A DNA stretch of 64,000 bases from Streptomyces sp. XD-27 (GTDB lineage: Bacteria > Actinomycetota > Actinomycetes > Streptomycetales > Streptomycetaceae), in NCBI RefSeq assembly GCF_030553055.1, contig NZ_CP130713.1, positions 4,464,001-4,528,000 of the forward strand, in the 5' to 3' direction. Below the pieces are notes generated by a model, which was given only the letters and a program-made list of their open reading frames with translations, was not told the origin of the DNA and did no database searches. Below are positions 1-7,710 of this stretch, piece by piece (position 1 is the stretch's first letter; every line of letters starts with the position of its first letter). A program made the translations under genes and the position numbers.

Positions 1-1605
1 GGTGTTGCGCTGGAACGCGCTCACTCCGCCCAGCAGTTGGCTGCCCCCCGGCGGGGCGGACGCGGCGGGGCGGGTGCAGTGGTGGTTGCGCCAGGGCGTC
101 CAGGGGCGGCACGCATGGGCGCTGGCGGGCTCCGCGATCGGACGGCCGGCGCGCCCGCTGACGGTGACCCACCCCTTGTGCGCGCGATGGGAGTTCGACC
201 ACGACTGCAATGCGTCGTACGCGGCATGGTCCATGAAGGATCCGCCCAGCTCCACCACGACGTTCGTGCCCGGCGGCACCTGCGCCAGGGCCCTGGTCAG
301 CCGCGGCACGGCCAGGAAGGTCAACTGACCGTCGACCCGCACCCGGTGGCCGCCCGCCTCCTCGGTCACGGTGATGCGGGTGTGCGTGAGATGGCGAAGC
401 GCCGTGAGGACGGCGACAGCGATGCCAATGGCCACTGCCGTCAGCACTCCGAGCAGGACGACGGCGCCAAGCGTGGCCGCGTACACCGGGAACTCGCGGT
501 GCCGCTGCACATGCTTGATATGGGCGAAGCTCACCATCTTCACCCCGACGACCATCACCAGCGCGGCAAGCGCGGCGAGCGGGATCAGCTCCAGCACCCC
601 TGCCAGGAGTCCGGCGCACAACACCACCCAGATTCCGTGCAGAACGGTGGAACGGCGGCTTCGGGCCCCGGCCCTGACGTTCGCCGAGCCGCGGATCGCC
701 CCGCCTGCCACGGCCAGGCCGCCCAGCAGCCCGGAGACGATGTTGGCGGCACCCTGGCCGGCGAGCTCGCGGTCCAGGCGGGCGGCCGGAGCGCGACGCA
801 TGTCCGGCCGACCCGCCTGCAACCGGTCGATGGCGACGGCGGACAGCAGGGACTCCATGCTCGCGACGAGGGTCACCGTGAGCACGGCCGCGATCAGCCC
901 GAGAACCGGCTCGTCCGGCAGTCCGGGGACCGCGTGCAGCCGCCAGGACGGCAGGTCCACGCGCGGTACGGACATCCCTGTGCCGGCGGCGGTGGCGGCG
1001 GCCACGGCGGCCAGAGGCGCCGGGACCGCGCGAGCCCGTCGCCCCGCGTCGCCTGGGAGCCGCGGCCAGACGGCGAGCACCCCGACGGTGACCGCGCCGA
1101 TCAGGAGCGCACTCATATGCGGGTGCTGCAACTCGCCTGGCAGCGCGGCGAGGTTGCTGACCGCCGAGCTGCCGGGTTGCTCACCCAGCAGCACGTGCAA
1201 CTGGCCGATGGCGATGACGACGCCGATGCCCGCGAGCAGCCCGTGGACGATGGCCGGGCTGATCGCCAGCGCCGCGCGCGCCACTCTCAGTGCCCCGAGC
1301 GCGAGTTGCGTCACGCCGGCCAGCACGGTGATCGCGCATGTCGTGCGCCAGCCGTACCGCTGGATCAGTTCGGCGGTCACCACGACAAGGCCGGTGGCCG
1401 CCCCGCTCACCTGCAAGGGAGCGCCGCCGAGCAGGCCGGCGACGATCCCGCCCACTGCTGCCGCCACCAGTCCGGCCTGCGCTGGGGCGCCGGTGGCCAG
1501 GGCGATGCCGAGCGACAGTGGAATGGAGATCAGAAAGAGGACGATCGAGGCGGAGAGATCCCGGCGCCAGGTGGGCCTGTCGATCCGGGTCAAGAGCTGG
1601 AACAT
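1..1605 (-). CDS. SulP-family anion transporter with carbonic anhydrase fusion, 3' end missing
   Basis: Reads leftward off the window edge; 535 codons are visible with no stop. ATG at 1605 follows a GGAGGAG ribosome site. Residues 1 to about 405 are hydrophobic with SulP features (N-terminal FLISIPLSLGIALATGAPAQ-like core, repeated glycine/alanine helices). Residues about 408-500 form a STAS-like domain. The last visible residues, GVSAFQRNT, match the usual beginning of the beta-carbonic anhydrase module in bifunctional SulP/carbonic anhydrase proteins, so the gene probably imports bicarbonate or sulfate and couples it to CO2/bicarbonate conversion at the membrane. The fusion is inferred because the zinc ligands lie outside the window. 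The frame is open to base 1. Confidence 0.85.
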   Translation of the reverse strand, partial: MFQLLTRIDRPTWRRDLSASIVLFLISIPLSLGIALATGAPAQAGLVAAAVGGIVAGLLGGAPLQVSGAATGLVVVTAELIQRYGWRTTCAITVLAGVTQLALGALRVARAALAISPAIVHGLLAGIGVVIAIGQLHVLLGEQPGSSAVSNLAALPGELQHPHMSALLIGAVTVGVLAVWPRLPGDAGRRARAVPAPLAAVAAATAAGTGMSVPRVDLPSWRLHAVPGLPDEPVLGLIAAVLTVTLVASMESLLSAVAIDRLQAGRPDMRRAPAARLDRELAGQGAANIVSGLLGGLAVAGGAIRGSANVRAGARSRRSTVLHGIWVVLCAGLLAGVLELIPLAALAALVMVVGVKMVSFAHIKHVQRHREFPVYAATLGAVVLLGVLTAVAIGIAVAVLTALRHLTHTRITVTEEAGGHRVRVDGQLTFLAVPRLTRALAQVPPGTNVVVELGGSFMDHAAYDALQSWSNSHRAHKGWVTVSGRAGRPIAEPASAHACRPWTPWRNHHCTRPAASAPPGGSQLLGGVSAFQRNT

Positions 1606-1762
1606 ACCCGTCTCCTCCGGGGCTGCGCGGCCGCTGACCTGGTCACTTCGGACTGGGCTCGGCCGTGTGTCACGGTGGGTGATGGTTCGGTAACTCTCAA
1701 GCGCTGGTAAATGAAGAGTAATGCCGAGTAAAGCCGGCGGGAAGCTTTTTGATCAATCGGTC

Positions 1763-1784
1763 CACTTGTTCCATCGAACGAGTG
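1763..1784. promoter_or_regulatory. Inverted repeat upstream of the SulP gene
   Basis: CACTTGTTC, a 4-base spacer, then GAACGAGTG: nine-base arms with one mismatch, in an AT-richer patch about 160 bases before the SulP start. This is the only strong symmetric site in the 313-base gap 1606-1918 apart from the terminator at 1864-1898. It could be an operator; no regulator can be named. Confidence 0.3.
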
Positions 1785-1863
1785 AATCCTCTGAAGGTGC
1801 AGGGAGAGGGCCGGTGCGCACGCAGGAGACGGAGGGGCGGCGCGGAGGGGCGGCACATGGCAG

Positions 1864-1898
1864 GGCGCCCGGCCATGCTGATCAGCCGGCCGGGCGCC
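1864..1898. terminator. Strong hairpin terminator
   Basis: GGCGCCCGGCC at 1864-1874 pairs perfectly with 1888-1898 across a 13-base loop, 21 bases past the stop of the leftward ATPase gene. No T run follows on the minus strand, which is normal for high-GC actinobacteria. Confidence 0.7.
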
Positions 1899-1918
1899 TT
1901 TGTGGTGATCGGTTCCGG

Positions 1919-2908
1919 TCAGGCCGGCTGAGGGGTGGCCAAGGCTCGTTCGTCGAGGACGAAGGCGGGGTCGACCTGGGCGGCCAGGTCGACGCCCGTC
2001 CGCTCGTTGCCCCAACTCGCCGCGTTCTTCAGGTGGAAGTGCACCATCTGGCGGCTGTACCGCTGCCAGTCCCGCTGCGCGTACGACGCGTCCACCGTCT
2101 CGTTCAGGGTCCGCAGAGCGCGCCGGTTGGTCTCCTCCAGCCGGTCGAAGGGGAGTGGGCGGCCCTTTTCCATGGCGCGTACCCAGTCGGAGTGGCCCAC
2201 CGTGACCAGGAGGTCCTCGCCCACCTCTTCGCGCAGGAAGTCGAGGTCGTCTGGGCCCTGCACCTTGTTGCCGACGACGCGCAACGCGACGCCGAAGTCC
2301 CGTGCGTACGCCTTGTACTGGCGGTACACGGCGATGCCCTTGCGGGTGGGCTCGGCGACCAGGAAGGTCATGTCGAACCGGGTGAACATGCCGGACGCGA
2401 ACGAGTCGCTGCCCGCCGTCATGTCGACGACCATGAACTCGCCGCGGCCGTCCACCAGATGGTTGAGGCAGAGCTCGACCGCTCCGACCTTGGAGTGGTA
2501 GCAGGCGACGCCCAGGTCGGATTCGGTGAAGGGGCCCGTGGCCATCAGCCGGACCTCTCCGTCGTCCAGGCGCACGGTCCGCGCGCACGCCTCGTACACC
2601 GGGTTGTCCTCGGCGATCCGCAGCAGCCGCGACCCGGCGCCCGGCGGGGTGGTCTTGATCATCGTCTCGGCGGAGGCGATACGGGGGTTCGAGCCCCGCA
2701 GGTAGTCCTTGATCAGTGGAAGATGGGCGCCCATCGCAGGGAGAGCGGCGGCTTCCGCCTCGTCGAGTCCGAGGGCCGCGCCGAGGTGCTGGTTGATGTC
2801 CGCGTCGACGGCGATGACCGGGGCGCGGGTGGCGGCGAGGTGGCGGATGAACAGAGAGGACAGCGTCGTCTTGCCGCTGCCGCCCTTGCCTACGAAAGCG
2901 ATCTTCAT
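1919..2908 (-). CDS. CooC/MinD-like P-loop ATPase
   Basis: A 329-residue cytoplasmic protein of the deviant Walker-A (SIMIBI) class. It begins MKIAFVGKGGSGKTTLS, with the P-loop at residues 8-15, followed by VDADINQHLGAALG, the switch region typical of CooC-like nickel/metallocofactor ATPases and other MinD relatives. DMTAGSDSFASGM near residue 160 fits Walker B and neighbouring loops. ATG at 2908 was chosen because homologues start at MKI. There is no Shine-Dalgarno; TAGTCT eight bases upstream suggests a leaderless transcript. No cofactor-insertion partner lies nearby, so the target is unknown. Confidence 0.85.
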   Translation of the reverse strand: MKIAFVGKGGSGKTTLSSLFIRHLAATRAPVIAVDADINQHLGAALGLDEAEAAALPAMGAHLPLIKDYLRGSNPRIASAETMIKTTPPGAGSRLLRIAEDNPVYEACARTVRLDDGEVRLMATGPFTESDLGVACYHSKVGAVELCLNHLVDGRGEFMVVDMTAGSDSFASGMFTRFDMTFLVAEPTRKGIAVYRQYKAYARDFGVALRVVGNKVQGPDDLDFLREEVGEDLLVTVGHSDWVRAMEKGRPLPFDRLEETNRRALRTLNETVDASYAQRDWQRYSRQMVHFHLKNAASWGNERTGVDLAAQVDPAFVLDERALATPQPA

Positions 2909-3010
2909 GTTCAGGAAGACTAGTAGGAAGGGGGCGCCGCGGGACGGGGACGCGTGAAGAACACCACTCCAAAGGAGGGTGGGGCCGCCTGGGTGCGTAG
3001 TGTCATACCC

Positions 3011-3835
3011 ATGAGTAGTGCGACAGCTGATCCGCTCGCCGCCCTTGGCACTCTGCCCGGCGTGGCCGATGCCGTGGACGCCGTGCGTATGGCGGTGGAC
3101 CGGGTCTACGGTCACCGGGTCATGCGCCGCCGCAGCAACGAGGTGACCTCCGAGGCCGCGCTGCGCGGCGCGCGCGGTTCGGCGGCCCTGGCGGGGGCTG
3201 ACTGGGTGCTCGAAGAGGTGCGCCGCCGTACCGATTTCGGGGCGGAGGGCGAGCCGCGGACGGTGGGGGCCGCGCTGCGTCTGACCGCCGAGGCCGGGCA
3301 GCTGCTGAGCGTGTGGCGGCAGTCGCCACTGCGGGTGCTGGCGCGACTGCACCTGGTGGCGGCGGGCGGCGCCGAACCGAACGACGCCGTCGGGCGACCG
3401 CGGTTGGCGGGCGAATCGGTCGACGAGCCGTTGATCGCGCTGCCGCTGCCGGGCGCGGACGAGGTGGCGGGACGTCTGGACGGTCTGGCGCGGCTGCTGC
3501 TGGCCGGTACGTCCGCGCCGGCGCTGGTCAAGGCGGCCGTGGTTCATGGCGAGCTGCTCGCGCTGCGGCCGTTCGGCTCCTGCAACGGGCTGGTCGCCCG
3601 GGCCGCGGAGCGCGTCGTGCTGGTCGACAGCGGCCTGGACCCCAAGTCGATCTGCCCGGCGGAGGTCGGTCACGCGGAGCTGGGCCGCGATGCCTATCTG
3701 GCCGCGCTCGACGGCTATGTCTCGGGGACCCCCGATGGCGTCGCCGCGTGGATCGTGCACTGCGGGCGGGCGGTCGAACTCGGCGTCCGGGAGAGCACGG
3801 CCGTCTGTGAGGCCCTTCAGCGCGGCGCCGCCTGA
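3011..3835 (+). CDS. Fic-like protein with degenerate core motif
   Basis: A 274-residue soluble protein whose C-terminal half carries VVHGELLALRPFGSCNGLVA, resembling the Fic signature HPFxxGNGRxxR. The catalytic histidine position is arginine and the GNGR segment reads CNGL, so AMP transfer is doubtful. Relatives are often labelled 'oxidoreductase' without evidence. Start ATG 3011 has TAGTGT seven bases upstream and no ribosome site, consistent with a leaderless mRNA; an upstream start at 2954 is possible but its codons look non-coding. It lies between the ATPase and the HAD phosphatase upstream of the tad operon. The 296 bases after it (3836-4131) show no gene. Confidence 0.7.
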   Translation: MSSATADPLAALGTLPGVADAVDAVRMAVDRVYGHRVMRRRSNEVTSEAALRGARGSAALAGADWVLEEVRRRTDFGAEGEPRTVGAALRLTAEAGQLLSVWRQSPLRVLARLHLVAAGGAEPNDAVGRPRLAGESVDEPLIALPLPGADEVAGRLDGLARLLLAGTSAPALVKAAVVHGELLALRPFGSCNGLVARAAERVVLVDSGLDPKSICPAEVGHAELGRDAYLAALDGYVSGTPDGVAAWIVHCGRAVELGVRESTAVCEALQRGAA

Positions 3836-4131
3836 CAACAGGTTGCGGCGGTACCCACCATCTCGGTACCGCCGCTGGCATGTCCGCCGGGTTACCAAGC
3901 GTCCTCGAAAGTTGCCCATCAGGTCGGGAACTCAGCCCGTCACCTGGTGCGGCTGGCCCGTAATCGACGGGTCGACGTCGCGTGGGTGCTCGGCTTTCAC
4001 ACTCGGTCCGTGGGGCCTTGGTGCGTTCGAGGGATCCTCCCGGATTCCCCTGGTCTCGCGGGCCGTCAACTCCTTTCTACCTCAGTCATGGGTGAATCGG
4101 AAGTGTTCACCGTGGATAGCTGTATTTGGCA

Positions 4132-4968
4132 CTAAATCCGGGCATACGGCGTGCGTCGTCGGTGGGCGTACCAGACGAGCCCCGCGGCCGCGGCGGCGGC
4201 CGCCACCGCGGCGCCGGCGACCAGCACGGGGCGCGGCGGCATCGACAGAGACGGCAGGCGCTGCTTGAGCCGGACCGGCCGACTGAACGAGAGGATGGGC
4301 CAGCCCCGAGCGGCGGCCTCGCGGCGCAGCGCGCGGTCGGGATTCACCGCGTGCGGGTGGCCGACCGCCTCCAGCATGGGCAGATCGGTGGCGGAGTCGC
4401 TGTAGGCGTAGCAGCGATCCAGGTCGTACCCCTCCGACTCGGCCAGCTCGGCGATGGCTTCCGCCTTCGTCGGGCCGTACGCGTAGTACTCCACCTCGCC
4501 GGTGAAGACGCCGTCCTCGACGACCATGCGGGTGGCGACCACGCGATCCGCGCCGAGCAGCTCGCCGATCGGCTCCACGACCTCGGCGCCCGAGGTGCTG
4601 ACGATCACGACGTCACGGCCGGCGGCGTGGTGCTCCTCGATGAGCGAGGCCGCCTCGTCATAGATGATCGGGTCGATGAGGTCGTGCAGGGTCTCGGCGA
4701 CGATCTCGCGGACCTGCTGGACGTTCCAGCCGCGGCAGAGCGCCGAGAGGTACTCCCGCATCCGTTCCATCTGGTCGTGGTCGGCGCCCCCCGCGAGGAA
4801 GACGAACTGGATGTACGCGGTCCGCAGCGCGGCCCTGCGGTTGATCAGTCCGCCTTGGTAGAAGGACTTGCCGAAGGTGAGAGTGCTCGACTTCGCAATG
4901 ACCGTCTTGTCCAGGTCAAAGAACGCGGCTGCGCGAGGCAAGGAGTGGTTTTCCACGATGCTGAGCAT
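4132..4968 (-). CDS. HAD-IB family phosphatase with C-terminal membrane anchor
   Basis: A 278-residue HAD hydrolase. FFDLDKTVI near residue 16 is motif I (DxDKT), VIVSTSGAEV is motif II, and SDSATDLPMLEAVG is motif IV with its paired aspartates. A helical cap lies between, as in SerB-like class IB enzymes. The C-terminus VLVAGAAVAAAAAAAGLVW followed by YAHRRR is a single membrane helix with a basic tail, so the enzyme is probably tethered to the membrane. Substrate is unknown. It is divergent from ssd and the tad operon; the same neighbour (SerB-like) sits beside Ssd in mycobacteria. Confidence 0.88.
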   Translation of the reverse strand: MLSIVENHSLPRAAAFFDLDKTVIAKSSTLTFGKSFYQGGLINRRAALRTAYIQFVFLAGGADHDQMERMREYLSALCRGWNVQQVREIVAETLHDLIDPIIYDEAASLIEEHHAAGRDVVIVSTSGAEVVEPIGELLGADRVVATRMVVEDGVFTGEVEYYAYGPTKAEAIAELAESEGYDLDRCYAYSDSATDLPMLEAVGHPHAVNPDRALRREAAARGWPILSFSRPVRLKQRLPSLSMPPRPVLVAGAAVAAAAAAAGLVWYAHRRRTPYARI

Positions 4969-4987
4969 AGGGGCCCACCATTCGGCG

Positions 4988-4993
4988 TAAGCT
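4988..4993 (+). promoter_or_regulatory. Possible -10 box for a leaderless small ORF
   Basis: TAAGCT fits the actinobacterial TAnnnT -10 box and lies seven bases before the GTG at 5001. No good -35 is visible. Confidence 0.3.
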
Positions 4994-5000
4994 GGGGCGC

Positions 5001-5066
5001 GTGGGTTTGCCTGAGAAGGCTCTCGGGTACACCATGGAAGTCACGGATCGTTCGCGACCGTGCTAA
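5001..5066 (+). CDS. Candidate 21-residue leaderless small protein
   Basis: GTG at 5001 opens a 21-codon frame, MGLPEKALGYTMEVTDRSRP plus a final Cys, ending in TAA at 5064-5066. It sits in the gap between the HAD gene and ssd, with a TAnnnT box at leaderless spacing upstream and two GC hairpins (5072-5094 and 5103-5136) just after the stop. About 70 percent of third positions are G/C, lower than neighbouring genes. No family is recognised; it could be a leader peptide or chance. Conservation of the peptide would decide. Confidence 0.3.
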   Translation: MGLPEKALGYTMEVTDRSRPC

Positions 5067-5102
5067 CCCGGTCCGACTCCTCCCCCCCGAGTCGGCCGTG
5101 GG

Positions 5103-5136
5103 GACGACCCCCGCTCTCCCCCCGGCGGGGGTCGTC
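5103..5136. terminator. Strong GC hairpin in the ssd upstream region
   Basis: GACGACCCCCGC at 5103-5114 pairs perfectly with 5125-5136 over a 10-base loop. A smaller stem (CCGACTC/GAGTCGG, 5072-5094) precedes it. Together they look like a terminator or attenuator between the HAD gene promoter region and the tad operon. Confidence 0.55.
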
Positions 5137-5287
5137 GCATGTCCGGACGCGTTTTCGCGGTTCTCACGCGCTCTCACTCCCTCCATGCGGCCCCGGCGGG
5201 CCCGCACAGACAAGATCGTGCGACGTAACTGTGGGTAATCGCCAGAGCGCTCTCCGGAAGTCACCGGTATAGGTGATTGGGATATTC

Positions 5288-5308
5288 ACAACTGATGAGT
5301 TGTCCACA
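5288..5308. promoter_or_regulatory. Palindrome overlapping a DnaA-box-like sequence upstream of ssd
   Basis: ACAACT-GATG-AGTTGT at 5288-5303 is a perfect 6-base inverted repeat in an unusually AT-rich stretch. TTGTCCACA, the preferred Streptomyces DnaA box, overlaps its right arm at 5300-5308. A second TTGTCCACA at 8640 lies inside a gene and is probably chance. This may be the operator of the tad operon promoter. Confidence 0.3.
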
Positions 5309-5419
5309 GTTTTGAACCAAGATCAGCAAGATTTCCCGGATCACCGCATCGTGATTCCCATCAATGTCGGCGCGCGATGTTCGCAGACGTGAAAGCGCGT
5401 CACGAGATGGGGAGGGACC

Positions 5420-6529
5420 GTGCCGGGATCCATGACGCCCGAACGGCTGTCGGCCGCCGAGGGGCACCAGCCCAGGCCGCTGATCGTCACGGAGGACGAG
5501 GAACTTCTCGACGACCTGTTGCGGCTGTGCGCGGCCGCCGGCGCCGAAGCCGAGGTCGCCCACGGCGCGCCCACGCGCAGAGGCAGCTGGGAGGGCGCGC
5601 CGCTGATCCTCGTCGGCGACGATTCCGCGCGCCGCCTGCGCGGGCGCGCCCGCAGAACAGGGGTACTGCTCATCGGCAGGGACCTCGACGACCACGGCAT
5701 CTGGCAGCGGGGCGTGGAGGTCGGCGCGGACCATGTGCTCTTCCTGCCCGATGCCGAGACCTGGTTGGTGGACCGGATCGCCGACGTGGCCGAGGGCGCC
5801 GGCCCCCAGGCGGTCACCATCGGCGTCATCGGCGGCCGCGGCGGGGCGGGTGCCAGCACGCTCGCCTGCGCCCTGGCGGTGACCGCCGCCAGGACCGGTC
5901 GGCGCACGATGCTCATCGACGGTGATCCGCTCGGCGGCGGCCTCGACGTGCTCCTCGGCGGTGAGCGCGCACAGGGGCTGCGATGGCCGGCGTTCGCGGA
6001 GTCGCGTGGCCGCGTGGCCGGGAGCGCGCTGGAGGAAGCGCTGCCCGAACTGCACTCGCTGCGGCTCCTCAGCTGGGACCGCGGGGACTCGGTGATCATC
6101 GCGCCGGACGCCATGCGATCGGTCCTGGCGGCGGCCCGGCGCCGGGGCGGTGTCGTGGTGGTGGACCTGCCGCGGCGGGTCGACGAGTCGGTCGCCGAAG
6201 CGCTCGCGCAGGTGGATCTCGGACTTCTCGTCGTTCCCGCCGAGGTGCGCGCCGTCGCGGCCGCACACCGGGTGGCGTCGACCGTGGGCATGGTGCTGCG
6301 GGACCTGAGGGCGGTGGTGCGCGGCCCCTTCAGCCCGGGGCTGGACGACGAGGAGGTGGCGCGCCTCCTCCGGCTGCCCTTGGCCGGAGAACTGCCCCAG
6401 GAGCCCGGGCTCGTGGCCGACCTGGACGACGGCAGTCCCCCGGGCGGCAGCCCCCGAGGCCCGCTGGCCCGCTTCTGCACCGAATTCTGGGCCCGAGCCC
6501 TGCCCAGCGAGGGAGGTGTCGTGGCATGA
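5420..6529 (+). CDS. ssd: Ssd/CpaE-like septum site-determining protein (TadZ role)
   Basis: 369 residues. The N-terminal third is a degenerate receiver-like region (LIVTEDEELLDDLLRLCA); from about residue 133 a MinD/CpaE-type ATPase domain begins with VTIGVIGGRGGAGASTLACA, whose P-loop has alanine where the second lysine of Walker A is expected. MLIDGDPLGGGLDVLLG follows. In mycobacteria Ssd inhibits division and affects septum placement; in Tad systems CpaE/TadZ positions the secretion apparatus at the pole. GTG at 5420 is preferred over ATG 5432 because GGGGAGGG lies four bases before it. It is the first gene of a tightly overlapping tad operon. Confidence 0.88.
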   Translation: MPGSMTPERLSAAEGHQPRPLIVTEDEELLDDLLRLCAAAGAEAEVAHGAPTRRGSWEGAPLILVGDDSARRLRGRARRTGVLLIGRDLDDHGIWQRGVEVGADHVLFLPDAETWLVDRIADVAEGAGPQAVTIGVIGGRGGAGASTLACALAVTAARTGRRTMLIDGDPLGGGLDVLLGGERAQGLRWPAFAESRGRVAGSALEEALPELHSLRLLSWDRGDSVIIAPDAMRSVLAAARRRGGVVVVDLPRRVDESVAEALAQVDLGLLVVPAEVRAVAAAHRVASTVGMVLRDLRAVVRGPFSPGLDDEEVARLLRLPLAGELPQEPGLVADLDDGSPPGGSPRGPLARFCTEFWARALPSEGGVVA

Positions 6530-7710
6530 GCCCCATGAGTTCCTCCGGCCCCGCAACGCCCGCCCTGCTGGACGCGGTGCGACTGCGGCTGGCCGCGAGC
6601 GGCGCCGAGCCGACGCCCGCCCGTGTGGCGGCGGCCTTACGCGAGGAGGGACGGCTCCTCGGCGACACGGAAGTCCTCGGCGTTGTCACGGCTTTGCGAT
6701 CAGAACTGGTCGGCACCGGAGCGCTGGAGCCGCTCCTCGCCGCGCCGGACGTCACCGACGTCCTGGTCACCGCGCCTGACCAGGTGTGGGTGGACCGCGG
6801 CCGCGGGCTGGAGCGGACAGAGATCCGCTTCGCCGACGCGGCGGCCGTCCGCAGGCTCGCCCAGCGGCTCGCCGCGGTGGCCGGACGGCGGCTGGACGAC
6901 GCCCGGCCATGGGTGGACGCCCGGCTACCCGACGGGACGCGGCTGCACGCGGTGCTGCCACCCGTCGCCGTCGGCTCGACGTGTCTGTCGCTGCGCGTCG
7001 TACGGCCACGCGCCTTCACCCTCGACGAACTCGTCGCGGCCGGGACCGTGCCGCCCGGCGGCGAGCGGCTGCTCACCGACGTACTCGAGGCCCGCCTGTC
7101 GTACCTCATCAGCGGCGGGACCGGTTCGGGCAAGACGACCCTCCTGAGCACCCTGCTCGGGCTCGTGGGCGAGGACGAACGGATCGTCCTCGCCGAGGAT
7201 TCGGCCGAGCTGAGGCCGGACCATCCCCATGTCGTCCGACTGGAGACACGCCCCGCCAACCAGGAGGGCCAAGGCATGGTGACACTGCGGGACCTCGTCC
7301 GGCAGGCGCTGCGGATGCGTCCGGACCGGCTCGTCGTCGGAGAGGTCCGCGGGGCCGAGGTCACCGATCTGCTCGCCGCGCTCAACACCGGCCACGAAGG
7401 CGGCTGCGGCACTGTGCACGCCAATGCGGCGGCCGACGTGCCGGCCCGCCTGGAGGCGCTCGGCTGCACGGCCGGACTCGACCGGGCCGCTCTGCACAGC
7501 CAGCTCGCGGCCGCGCTGTCCGTGGTGATCCACCTCGTACGGGACCGGGGCGGGCGGCGCCGGATCGCAGAGCTGCACGTACTGGACCGCGATCGGGCGG
7601 GCTTCGTGACGACGGTCCCGGCCGCCGTCTGGGGCCCTGACGGCTTCGAGAGGGCGTCCGGGTGGCAGCGGCTCCAGCGCCTGTGCGTACGGGGCGGAGG
7701 AACGGCATGA
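6526..7710 (+). CDS. tadA: TadA/CpaF secretion ATPase
   Basis: 394 residues. The ATPase of a type II/IV (Tad) secretion system, powering pilus or protein export at the cytoplasmic face of the membrane. Walker A is ISGGTGSGKTTLLSTLLG near residue 200, followed by the Asp box (ERIVLAEDSAELRPDHPH), Walker B (RMRPDRLVVGEVRGAE) and the His box (NTGHEGGCGTVHANAA). ATG 6526 overlaps the ssd stop as ATGA with GGGAGG upstream. Codon 38 is TTA, the rare leucine codon read only by the bldA tRNA in Streptomyces, so translation may depend on development. Confidence 0.93.
   Translation: MSPMSSSGPATPALLDAVRLRLAASGAEPTPARVAAALREEGRLLGDTEVLGVVTALRSELVGTGALEPLLAAPDVTDVLVTAPDQVWVDRGRGLERTEIRFADAAAVRRLAQRLAAVAGRRLDDARPWVDARLPDGTRLHAVLPPVAVGSTCLSLRVVRPRAFTLDELVAAGTVPPGGERLLTDVLEARLSYLISGGTGSGKTTLLSTLLGLVGEDERIVLAEDSAELRPDHPHVVRLETRPANQEGQGMVTLRDLVRQALRMRPDRLVVGEVRGAEVTDLLAALNTGHEGGCGTVHANAAADVPARLEALGCTAGLDRAALHSQLAAALSVVIHLVRDRGGRRRIAELHVLDRDRAGFVTTVPAAVWGPDGFERASGWQRLQRLCVRGGGTA

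Noticed and set aside
37..1710. Long plus-strand frame over the SulP gene
   Set aside because: The minus strand encodes a clear transporter with a ribosome site; the plus product is His/Gly/Asp-rich noise.
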